Below, in pieces: positions 54,963 to 64,000 of a stretch of DNA of 64,000 bases (within the stretch, counting starts at the first letter, position 1; every line of letters starts with the position of its first letter). The notes beneath the pieces are model-generated. The model was given only the letters and a program-made list of their open reading frames with translations. It was not told where the DNA came from and ran no database searches. The stretch spans positions 1,789,001 through 1,853,000 of the forward strand of contig JADANN010000424.1 in NCBI GenBank assembly GCA_018806985.1, given 5' to 3'. Made by a program: the position numbers and the translations under genes. Origin of the DNA: Angiostrongylus vasorum (taxonomy: Eukaryota > Nematoda > Chromadorea > Rhabditida > Metastrongylidae).

Positions 54963-55139
54963 GGAAAGGTCAAGTTGACAGCAATCTATTCGGCGAAACA
55001 CCTCCATAACCAAACAGAGAAAACGCTGAACCAAGATTTCAATCACATTGAACACAGCTTTGCACACTCACCGCTTTCTATGAGGCTTCCACTGAGTGTG
55101 TCGAGTGGAGACCAACCGCACAGAGTTCACATGGGAGCA

Positions 55140-55588
55140 TAATATGCCCCTCCCCTCAAAATAACAGCCTTATATACTGCCCAATATCACGCGTGATAAT
55201 GAGGCATTCTTCCCCTGCGGATGATTTTCGGATTTCTGGAATTAATCCAGAACGCCTCGAGAGTTTTGCGCGCTTGTGTTCTCGATTCCTGTGCGAGGAT
55301 CGTGACACGTACTTCAAAGTCCTCCCCCGCTATGTCTCGGGGGTCCTATGCGTGACTAGTGGGATATTTGGTTCACGTTTACCGACTAGGGTGTTCTTTT
55401 ATGTGGACACAGAGTGGTGTACCCGTTTCGCCAATGTATTCGTCTCCGCACGCCTTACAGGAGATCAGATAAACAGCACCCGAACTCATGCACTCACCGT
55501 CCCTACCATTAGGGCAAATTATGCAATTTTTGCATTGCACATAGACGGCCATATAGGCGGTTACGAACTAGCTGGCCAGCAGTACTAA
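55140..55588 (-). pseudogene. PLE GIY-YIG region, inverted arm
   Basis: Read on the minus strand from 55588: RLYGRLCAMQKLHNLP-like codons, then a conserved Cys-containing stretch and ISCKACGDEYIGETGTPLC, VSTKEHPSR. The last part includes MNRRGRMPHYH-type decay of the usual MNRKDECL block near 55200. The GIY-YIG domain nicks DNA in PLE integration. Several frame changes are visible, so it is a relic. Confidence 0.65.
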
Positions 55589-55629
55589 ACTGCTCATACT
55601 TCAGGTGGTCCGGCAGGGATTACGCACAA

Positions 55630-56085
55630 ATGAGAGGGCTGGCAGCGAGAGAACGACTGGCACCAAGCCATGCCATCACGTTTATCTCTAAAGTGGAAGC
55701 ACCAGTAACCGATCTCCTGCTATTACTCTACTGTGGATATATAGATGACTGTTTTGTCATTTGCTTAACACAAGAGGAAACGGACAAATGGTTTGAATTA
55801 CTGAATGAACAGTCAGAGTCTATTAAGTTCACCCGAGAGAAACCGAAAGAGAATTGGCTTTCATTTCTGGACGTGCATGTCAACCTATCAGAAAACGACT
55901 ACATCACGAAGTGGTACCGAAAGCCAAGTAGTAAAAAACATCTTGGTTCACTACCTCTCCTCTCACCCGTCTCACACGAAAAAGGGCACTCATGGAAACA
56001 TGTTTCGAACAGTCACAAGCGTGCGCACAGGAGGAGAGCAGAGGCAAGAGTCCCGGAACTTGGCACGACAAATAGTCATTTTTAA
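55630..56085 (+). pseudogene. PLE reverse transcriptase, catalytic half
   Basis: A 151-codon frame. RGLAARERLAPSHAITFISK at the start corresponds to RT motif B. The catalytic box is YCGYIDDCFVICL near residue 38, with both Asp intact. QEETDKWFELLNEQ and FTREKPKENWLSFLDVHVNL follow, then ITKWYRKPSSKKH near residue 98. After that the true frame shifts to the overlapping frame at 55805-56110 (VHYLSSHPSHTKKG). RT motifs before B are missing. Confidence 0.85.
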
Positions 56086-56660
56086 TGGGGCCACCAAACG
56101 ACAACTCTAGTAACAATGAGGTCCAGTTTATCCTGCCCGTCATTTCAAATGAAGTAAATGCAACTACAAAACGCTGCTCAAGAAGAACCGGTCTAGAGAA
56201 TTCGGTAACGATAATTAAAACGCTACCGAGTAATCTAAGACGCCAGCTAGTTCGTAACCGCCTATATGACCGTCTATGTGGGACGCAAAATTGCATGATT
56301 TGCCCTAATAGAGACGATGATTGCATGAGCTCCGGTGCAGTTTATCTGATCTCTTAAAAAATCGTGCGAGAACTAATACACTGGCGAAACGGGTAGACCA
56401 CTCTGTGTCAGTATAAAAGAACACCTGGTCAGTAAACTTCAACCAAATACTCCACTTGGCACGCATAGGACCCAGAGACATAACGGGGAGGATTTTAAAG
56501 TAGTGGTTACGATCCTCGCACATGAATCGTTAACGAAAGGGCGGAAAACTCTCGAGGATTTCCGGATTAATTCCAAAAATCCGAAAATGAATCGCAGGGA
56601 CGAATGCCTCATTATCACGCGTGATATTGGGCACTATTGAAACCTGTTATTCTGAAGGGA
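56085..56660 (+). pseudogene. PLE linker and GIY-YIG region, right arm
   Basis: Frame 56085-56357: VISNEVNATTKRCSRRTGLE, NLRRQLVRNRLYDRLCG, CMICPNRDDDCMSSGAVYLI, the last being the start of GIY-YIG. Degenerate codons to 56640 follow, including a DECLIITRDIG-like end (GACGAATGCCTCATTATCAC at 56599). A deletion removed the YIG half near 56365. Confidence 0.75.
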
Positions 56661-56857
56661 GGGGCACATTAAGTTTCCATGTGAACTGTGTGCGGTTGGT
56701 CTGCAGATGACATATTCAGTGGAAAAACTCATGGAAAGCGGTGAATGTACAAAAAAGCTATTCTGTGTTCAATGTGATTGAAATCTTGATTTAGCGTTTT
56801 CTCTGTTTGGTTATGGAGGTGTTTGGCAGGGTAGACTGCGGTCAACTTGACCTTTCT

Positions 56858-56895
56858 AGGCTCTGAGGAAGGCGAAATCCGCCGATACGTCAGCT
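56858..56895 (+). ncRNA. Hammerhead-like motif, right arm, GAAA changed to GATA
   Basis: AGGCT, CTGAGGA, stem II GGCG-AAAT-CCGCC, GATA (canonical GAAA), ACGT, C, AGCTT. The single core change should abolish activity. Mirror partner of 54924-54962. Confidence 0.65.
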
Positions 56896-56950
56896 TTAAC
56901 GGAATAAAGAATAAAGCAAGACCTCGTGTTTGCTCAACAAGGATATCGAG

Positions 56951-59084
56951 AAACGTTACGTGTTTTCTGTGTTATTTCTAAGCACACAATTTCCTCACAT
57001 AGAATTACTCAGAAGGGCTGGCCTATATTCTTGCGTCGCAAGTGGAAATGACGTGTAGGGCCTTTGTATCTCAAAAAATTCAAAACAGCAAAAAACGCTC
57101 CCAAGGAATTATCACGTTTATTATTGCATAATCTTCCTTTGGCTTGAATTAGGAAGTCGCCCTCAGCAGATGTTATAACTTTTTGCTCATAAACTTGCAA
57201 TCGATCGCAGGCAATCGTTGTCTTACACCATGGATGCGTTAAACTTACTCTTTAGTGCTCGCATCCTTACCTTAGATTGTTAGCCCAGTTATCTTGTTGC
57301 TGTCGCGAATTCAACTAAAGGTTTCGTCACCCAATTTTCAGATCTCTCGCAACACGTTGTATACATCTCTATGCACCGCTTTTTGTAGAAAGCTAAAAAG
57401 TGTTATTAGTAGCTCACCCGATTGTTCATTGCTTTATTCTTGGTGGAAATTGGTTGACTTTAATTTAACTTAACTTAAGAGGTGTTGTTGATTCTAAACA
57501 TTTAACTTCTTTAAACAATCTAGCATATCCGTGAAGCCTGAAGTAGTGACTGGATACGAATCTTGCAATAACTGAGGTCCATCGATTCACCGTTTAATTT
57601 ATCTCCGTTGCTTCCTTGTTTAGTGACAGTCTTGCAAGATTCGGCAGTAAATGTTATAATCAGTTTGTCTTCTTTTATTCTCTGCATTAAAAGAAAAATT
57701 TTCTAGTCCTTCAATGCACTGTAGAAAGTTCGAGATCTTTACATAAAGGAACTTCTACAATTCTTAGGACCGACCTTCCATCAAACACAACGTTGATCAA
57801 TACGTCAGTATTTTCTTCTTGAGCAGACATGAGTTGTTAATATAAAATTTATTCAACAGTAGCTGACTTTTTTCAGCAGATTCGCCTTTTCTGGAGCATG
57901 GAAAACTTGAATTGACATGCAACCTACTTACCCACACACTTTCATCACTTCGGCAGATAAAGCTTAATACATAAGTTTCATTTCACGGGTAACAGCTTTT
58001 GAAACATTCGCCGTTTTTTGCACATTACAAACGTTCCAGTTATTGACAGAGGCAACCACATTGCCTCACATCGATACTGGAATGTGCCTCGACCAAGTCA
58101 GATATTTAGCCTGTGGTTTGAACTGATGTTGTGCGTGATCTCTCATGAACAGGCGATACTGTGATCAGCTAACAGCTCTCTTTTCCTATCTCGTTACATT
58201 CGTCATGATGTCTCAATCTATGAGACGACGATGTGTTCTGCAGCAAAGTCGTTTCATATGGGCATTGACCACAGAATTAGCATAGCGATGTCATTGAGTA
58301 GAATCTTAAAGGAATTGATTTTATTATTATAACAAACTATAACATAAGTAAAGTGGTTGTTTTCTGCAACACACTGCCACAATGGTCCACTAAGCGCGTA
58401 GTCTTTCAATTGCCAATGCAGATGTCTTTAAAAAAGACTCACACGACCTCGTATACGTGTAAATGTTGTTGTAAATGAGCATATTCGCATCCGTGATGGC
58501 TTCAAGCGCTCAGATGCTTAGGAATGTGTACAGCTTTGTATAAAGGTGTACTCTAGAGCACCAATTAGCCCGTAATTTCTTTTCTACTTTTTTTCTTGCT
58601 TCGCTGAGCTTAGTATGAGTTGTTTTTGCTTCAGCAGCAGTGCTCGAGAAGTGGACAGTGCTGTCATCGATTTTGGAGAGGAATTACTCATGAACACATA
58701 TCGTGTAATGGTTTCAGTGGAGTTACTGCGTACACGATAGTAACACGGTGGTTAACAGGTTTGGCGATTCTGCATGCTCTGCTAGTGAGAAAAAAGTGGT
58801 ACGTGTGACCCGGCACCGTTTGGATATCCGTTGAATTCGTAGGTGTAACACCAGCAGTCTACAAAATGTTTTAGACAGTGGTGATTTTTCTTAAGAGGCG
58901 CGTAAACAAATGCAAAGATTTCATGAGCTTCTCAGCAGATGGATTTAGGGCGATACGGGATTGAAGGGATGGATCAACTTTTCTTCAGTACAATAGGAAA
59001 CGCAAAAATGTAAAGCGCTAAACGTTACCTCATGTAAGAAATTCGTGGAGGTAGATTTTTTCCTCATTAACGTAGTAAACAGTA
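56951..59084. repeat. Block B, right part, then unassigned spacer
   Basis: 56955-58300 matches block A (40255-41279 and 42126-42275). From 58300 to 59084 nothing is recognised. A 62-codon open frame at 58620-58808 lacks motifs. Confidence 0.7.
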
Positions 59085-61770
59085 AAAGAAACGGGCCTCA
59101 TTCCGCTGACCCCGAAAGAGCCCCCTAATTCGGCAGCGTTGGGTAGGACGGGTACGGAGAGACTGCTGAAATCTAAGGGCCAATGGAAGCTGCCTGGATC
59201 ACGAAGAACTAAGGTAATGATCTGTACCTACAATGCACGTACGCTTGCATCTGAGTGCTCTACAGAGGATTTGATCACGATAAAAGAAGACAATATACGT
59301 CGTCATCGGAATGACTGAGACGAGATGACGCCTTCTATTAAGCGCCGTCTATGACACTCGAAAAAGAACAGCTTCGCGGATGCGACAGTAGAGAGTCGGC
59401 GGTGTCGGCGTTCTCGTCAACGCGACTTTGTCCATGAACATCGATTCATTAGAGCAACTAACAACCTGAATCGGACGTTTACGATTAGACAGATGTGGAT
59501 CAATACCAGCTTTGACAATCTTCGCTGTTTACGCGCCGACGTCGAGCTATGACGAAGAAGTCGAGGCGTTCTATACGGACTTGGAGAAGTTCTACAGAGA
59601 AGAGCATACATTTTTCAACGTCATTAGTGGAGATTTCAACGCTAAAACTGGACCAAGGAGAAAGTCTGAAGAACGTCACACTTGGACCCACGGAGTGGGA
59701 AATGGAACGAACAGGGTGAGCAGCTTTCTGAATTTGTCATGACGACCAAGACCATCCATGGTAACTCGCAATTCCAAAAGCCCCCACCCTCAACGCTGGA
59801 CGTGGGAGTCTCCTAATGGAGAGTACCATAAAAAAATAGAGCACATCATAGTAAAAGAAGGTTTTGCCTAACCGATGTCGCTGTTGTCCCAAAATTCTAC
59901 ACGGGATCAGACCACCGTCTCCTTCGTGCAAGATTCCATTTCTCGCGCAAAGGGAGAAGAAATTGCTAAATTCAAAAACCGAAGCCAGAACCACCGTAAA
60001 CTGGGACTTATTCAATACATTAATCGGCTGTTGCTGACGATTCCGTTCTCGACAACATCAAAGAAGAATACGATCGGCTAATTGAACATCTTCACGTTAG
60101 CGCTATGAAAGATGAAAATTCGAAAGTCACCAATAGACGTCTGTCTCCAGAAACAACTGAACTGATATGCCAGCGTGGAATCGCTACGAGCTGCAGGCAA
60201 CCGTAAACTCACGTCCGAGCTTGTAAATAAATGCAGACAGGCGATAAAAAAAGATCGTAAAGAGAAAGAGAACAGCAGCTATGGTCGAAGGTGCAGAGGC
60301 TGGGAAAAGCATCCGCAAAGCCCACCGAAGCTTCGCCAAATACAAAACCAAGATGATTGCACCCCAACGTCCAGACGAAGCAGTTACAGCGTCCCGAGAG
60401 ATATCGGCAATCTATCGCCCAATCTGCTTGCTGCCTGTGGTCTACAAACTTTTCACTCGAGTCATCCTAAACAGGATTGACAGAACACTGGACGACACAG
60501 CCATATGAGCAGGCAGGTTTTCGGGAAGGATTTAGTACGATGGACCACAACCATACAATAACAAGACTCATTCAAATATTGCGAGAGCACAAAAGACCGC
60601 TCTGTCTCATTTTCATCGATCTGAAGAAGGCCTTTGATTCAACTGTGATAGAAGCAGTCACGGAAGCCCTTGATAGTCAGGAAGTCCCTACTCAGTGCAT
60701 AAGGATTCTTCGTGAGGCTGTACAAGGATATTTCACAACCAAGATACCATAATTCTACAACGAGATTAGCATCGATGTCAAATGAAGGGTTAGGCAAGGC
60801 GATACCACTTCGCCAAAATTATTTACCGCCACGCTCCAGAACGTCATGCGAACATTGGAATGGGATAATATGGAAGTGAAAATCGATGGTTGACACTTAC
60901 ACCATCTTCGCTTTACTGATGACATCGTCCTTAGAACACCAAACATTAGCCAAGGCGAACGTATGCTTGCCGATTTTGATAAAGCCTGTGGAAAGATTGA
61001 TTTTCCAGTAAATCTCACAAAAGCGACGTTCATGAGGAACGGATTGGTTTTTGTATGCCCGATTCATGCTCAACGCAACCAATATCTCCGAATGGTCCAG
61101 TTAAGTCTATCCAGGTCGGGAAATCAACATGATGAACGATTTAGCTCCAGAGCTGAGCAGAAGGGAAACGAGTGGCTTGGGAAGCTTTCAAGAGCATCGA
61201 GGATGTATTGAGGGAGAACAGAGAACAACTCCTTGCCCACCTTTTCGACTCAACGGTACTTCCTGCGTTAACGTATCCGTTAGAAGCTTGGTCGCGGCGT
61301 AAAGAAGATGAAAAAATTAGTGTTATTAAACGCGCAGTCGAAAAGACGATGCTATGAGTAATCCCGTTTCACACAAGTAAGAGATGGGTCCGAAGCTCCG
61401 ACCTGCGTCAACAATCAAAAATCAAAGATGCCGTTCTGTACGCCAAACAATCGAAGATAAGGTGACACGTAATGCGTATGAATGACAACCGATGGGGAAG
61501 AGCCGTTAGTGACTGGATTCCTCGGGATGTTAAACGCACTGCAGGAAGACCACTGACTCGATGGTCAGAGTTCTTCCCGAAGAGCGTAGAAGAAAGATGT
61601 GATATTCAACGACTTCCTAAGGCAAGCAGAACCCACTGGGCTTGTTTTGCACGCGGCAGAGAAAAAATGGGAGAGTTATTGGTGGTCGCTCGAGTCACTC
61701 GACTATCAACATGACTACACGTCACTGGTGAGCCTGGGTATTACTTGTCTTAGATTCATCCACGCAAGTC
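59085..61770 (+). mobile_element. RTE family 1, copy R13, nearly full but internally deleted
   Basis: Begins in the leader (ACGGGCCTCATTCCGCTGAC). EN 59240-59900 with [20 protein letters not shown] and the catalytic [14 protein letters not shown]. Linker 59940-60400 (SFAKYKTKMIAPQRPDEAV). The codons then jump from TASRE to ISAIYRPICLLPVVYKLFTR, so about 300 bp of linker and early RT are gone. RT: GFREGFSTMDHNHTITRLIQ, LIFIDLKKAFDSTVIEAVTE. The catalytic block reads LHHLRFTDDIVL-like (F-T-D-D in place of FADD) near 60915. The C-terminal end (WIPRDVKRTAGRPLTRWSEF) is at 61510-61580. Frameshifts throughout. Confidence 0.88.
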
Positions 61771-62544
61771 AGGTCTCGTCACCGATGCATTGACGATCTC
61801 GGTGTGTTTATCTCAGCTTCATCATAAAATTGGTAAAAAGATCTTGAACTGTGGTTCAAGTTCGATGGGTAGGCATAAAAATACAGAACGCCTTCTATCC
61901 TCTCTGTGATTTTTTTGAGCAGTTGGCAGGAAAAAGGAAGTGTTTCTGAACAAGCATTATCTTTGGAGCCTTACCATGGACTTTGTTTCAGACTTAATTT
62001 AGCGCAGATAAATCCGAGTAGAGATCGACGGATATTAAGGGGCCCGGACAAAGGCGTTAGAACTTTAGTTCACCTAAAAACCAAGTTCAGTGCATGGTGT
62101 ATTTCTGTGCCATGTCTCACTTAGTGCACGCTATTTGTGACAACTAGGGCTGTCATTAATCTAATCTTTATAGACATGCACCTCATTTTTGTTGTTCAAT
62201 TTTTTCTGCGCAGTGGCTACATATGCCCTTACATGAAATCCGCTCACGTGTACTAAATTAATTGAAGTTAGTGCGAAATATCACAACAATTTGTGCTAAC
62301 GGCCGAGTAGCCACAAACACAGCTTTATCATTTTTTTGCAGACTTTTTTTCGCCCTAATGAAGACCTTTTCAGAACTCATTTGCTCGTGTTGGCGTTCAG
62401 TGCATAAACAGTGTCCTCCTCTGCTATTCAGGATTGACGACAGTTACCGACCTATCATCACGATAATCTATGTTAGCAAGAACGTCTTGATATTTTTTTT
62501 TGCGATGCGGTCTTGGACGCATGTTGAAATTTGGCAGATTAAGA
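61771..62544. other. Unassigned spacer
   Basis: Open frames at 61906-62124 and 62262-62615 have no recognised domain. No other element seen. Confidence 0.4.
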
Positions 62545-62829
62545 CGATAAAAAAGGGTATAGCTCTCGGCGTTAATCAATCCTTAAGGCACGCGCCATGC
62601 ATTCAACTTCATTAAGTGCGTTTGAGGTGATTGAATGCATATCTGGCCTTTACAATGACTCGCGGTGGCCTACCGATGTATCGAGCCAGCGCTGCTATTC
62701 TCCCAGACAAATCTGGTACCAAATTGCCGAACCCGGAGGGATGGAAGGCTTTGTGGGCCATAGGCGCGGAGACTGATTCCACGTGTGTGTCGCAGTGGCG
62801 CCTCCAACCACTGCACCACACACGCCGTT
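62545..62829 (-). mobile_element. tRNA-derived SINE, most complete copy
   Basis: Minus-strand element. Head at 62829-62760: A box TGGTGCAGTGG near 62815, and a B-box-like GGAATCAGTCTCC near 62775. Body: TTTGTCTGGGAGAATAGC, CACCGCGAGTCATTG. The tail near 62550 is CTATACCCTTTTTTATCG. It ends about 100 bp upstream of the membrane-protein candidate. Confidence 0.8.
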
Positions 62830-62923
62830 TTTTCTCGAATTTTTGTAATTCAGGTTGTTTTAATGTAAGAAATGGACTGTTGAATTGCTTTCTGTACGTG
62901 TCGTAGAGTTGGTCATCACTTTA

Positions 62924-62935
62924 TTTTTTTTGCAG
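62924..62935 (+). promoter_or_regulatory. Candidate splice-leader (trans-splice) acceptor
   Basis: A T8 run followed by GCAG ends at 62935, eleven bases before the ATG at 62947. In nematodes such an acceptor with no upstream exon often receives a spliced leader. It could equally be an ordinary acceptor for an upstream exon that was not found. Confidence 0.4.
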
Positions 62936-62946
62936 AATCTATAGCA

Positions 62947-63484
62947 ATGGAATACTTCTATCCCGATGACCCGTACTCTCCGACAAGCAGGGCACACTTG
63001 CCTCCTACAGCAATGTTTTCTTTCCGGATAATGCTCTTCGTGATGGCTTTATTGTCTGCACTCATGCATGCTTCATTTATAATGGTGAATTTTTATGTGC
63101 TATTTCACGGTTTTTCTTAGAATTTTTCGCTAAACATTGCTTATTTTTTGGCCGTTTTATGACTGGGAATTTGGTCATTATGAGTACTTCCTTAGCCTTC
63201 CTCGAAAAGTTTTTCTCCAGTTTGAAGAACTTGTAAGTAGAATAATTTTCTTCCAGAGTATTTGGAGATTATGTGGTCTTGGCGCTCGTTCGGCGTATGT
63301 CGTGCTCGGTGCCACAGCACTCTTCGGTTTGGGCTTCTCAATGAGCACCATGTTCGGCACGATTCTCGCACTTATCGACTTAAAGTGGAATGATTGTATC
63401 TTCATTTGGCTGGTTAGTACGCAGCCAGTTGTTGACATTTTATACGACCAAAATGCGCGAAACGTATTGACCGAAGGAATATAA
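62947..63484 (+). CDS. Small multi-pass membrane protein candidate, two exons (62947-63084, 63257-63484)
   Basis: Exon 1 reads MEYFYPDDPYSPTSRAHLPP and then a hydrophobic segment (FRIMLFVMALLSALMHASF), ending at ATG|GTGAAT. Exon 2 begins after TTCCAG at 63257 in matching phase 0: SIWRLCGLGARSAYVVLGAT, followed by two further hydrophobic stretches and a TAA at 63482. The model gives 121 residues with about three membrane spans. An alternative keeps a continuous frame from 63137. No family is recognised. The length could suit a fragment of a receptor or a small transmembrane protein. There are no internal stops in the spliced model, unlike everything else in the window. Confidence 0.4.
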
Positions 63485-63756
63485 TAGTCATAGGATGTAC
63501 TCTTGTTCTAAGGGACATTATTCTTCCTTTTACGCATGGAGTATGGCGGTCTGTCTGGCGCGTATTACGGTCCACAGAGCAGTTCTGTGGGAAAACTACT
63601 GCAGACGATTTTTATCGCCTACACTTTGCATCATATCATGTCACGCCTACTATGAGTGACTTGTTAAGCAATGGGATCAGTTCCTAAAACAATTTCTGAA
63701 AAAAGCAACGATCCTCACAACAGCCTACGCCGACTCGACACAATTTTTAATGAAAA
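63485..63756. other. Downstream spacer
   Basis: No further exon or polyadenylation signal was clearly recognised. Confidence 0.35.
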
Positions 63757-64000
63757 ATACCCACGAAACGGGTAGACCACTCTGCGTTCGTATAAAAGAA
63801 CACCTAGTCGGCAAACGTAAACCAAATGCTCCACTAGGCCCGCATAGGACCCAGAGATATAACGGAGAAGATTTTTGAAGTGCGGGTTACGATCCTAGCG
63901 AGGGAATCGAGAACACAAGCGCGCAAAATTCTCGAGGCATTCTGGATCAATTCCATGAATTCGAAAATGAACCGCAGGGAGGAATGCCTCATTATCACGC
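63757..64000 (+). mobile_element. PLE GIY-YIG fragment P11, running off the window
   Basis: Reads ETGRPLCVRIKEHLVGKRKP, GPHRTQRYNGEDF, then a frameshift, VTILARES-like codons and an eroded MNRREECLIITR-like end at the window edge. The terminal repeat with a possible hammerhead motif would lie just beyond 64000. Confidence 0.8.

Larger units (their letters stand above)
54870..56950. mobile_element. Palindromic Penelope-like element: inverted 3-prime halves around an RT core
   Basis: Left arm 54876-55588 (minus orientation) holds a terminal repeat and the GIY-YIG region. Right arm about 56220-56945 (plus) holds the same parts. GTTGAGCAAACACGAGGTG at 54877 faces CCTCGTGTTTGCTCAACAAG at 56922. 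In the centre, 55590-56360 encodes the RT C-terminal half. The arrangement resembles PLEs with inverted terminal repeats, or two PLE insertions in opposite orientations. The N-terminal fragment P10a lies immediately upstream. Confidence 0.8.

Noticed and set aside
55193..55588. 131-codon plus-strand open frame with a protein-like composition
   Set aside because: It is the antisense of the PLE GIY-YIG region in the inverted arm. The same region read forward at 56.1-56.6 kb is the coding strand.
62545..62829. A functional tRNA gene at the SINE head
   Set aside because: The A box is good, but the B box is imperfect, no cloverleaf with anticodon stem could be drawn, and the unit is repeated with a long non-tRNA body.
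63233..63256. GTAAGT...TTCCAG as an intron of 24 nt
   Set aside because: Too short for a spliceosomal intron in worms. The CAG is better used as acceptor for a longer intron starting at 63085.
1..64000. A defence system, operon or biosynthetic cluster
   Set aside because: No clustered intact genes, ribosome binding sites or known effector domains. The window is eukaryotic and dominated by decayed transposable elements.

Overview
This is intergenic, repeat-saturated DNA from a nematode, most likely a hookworm-type strongylid. That assignment is inferred from the mobile-element families, the very short candidate introns and a polypyrimidine-CAG trans-splice-like site before an ATG; no species marker is present. 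No long intact host gene is visible. The only plausible host coding sequences are a duplicated C-type lectin-like gene (copies at 19.6-20.4 and 27.0-27.8 kb, plus one fragment, with lesions in at least the later copies) and a small two-exon membrane-protein candidate at 62.9-63.5 kb.

Most of the rest is retroelement debris. (1) RTE-type non-LTR retrotransposons of two families. Family 1 has pieces at 8.8-10.8, 12.1-12.9, 30.5-33.9, 34.96-38.37 (full length), 41.4-42.0, 42.6-43.2, 43.7-45.7, 47.3-49.1, 49.5-50.0 and 59.1-61.7 kb. Family 2 has one copy at 21.1-24.1 kb. (2) Penelope-like elements (PLEs) with a Penelope-type RT, a GIY-YIG endonuclease and terminal repeats carrying minimal hammerhead-ribozyme motifs. 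(3) A mariner transposon with recognisable ends (15.76-17.02 kb) and an internally deleted relative (25.0-25.3 kb). (4) A tRNA-derived SINE family with an A box. (5) A second short repeat family, called here the F family, with 12-bp and 9-bp target duplications.

Two colinear segmental duplications organise the window. Block A (about 33.9-42.3 kb) pairs with block B (about 50.0-58.3 kb). Block C (14.6-20.8 kb) pairs with block D (24.1-28.3 kb). Most differences inside each pair are later insertions, so one copy often preserves the empty target site of an element in the other. That gives unusually direct insertion evidence for an RTE, the SINE and the F family.

The most interesting signals are: the set of PLE hammerhead-like motifs, three of which keep every core position; the F family, which behaves like a retroposon but is built of inverted modules; the palindromic PLE at 54.9-56.95 kb; and the duplication structure with its empty sites. 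Nothing resembles a prokaryotic-style defence system, CRISPR array or operon.
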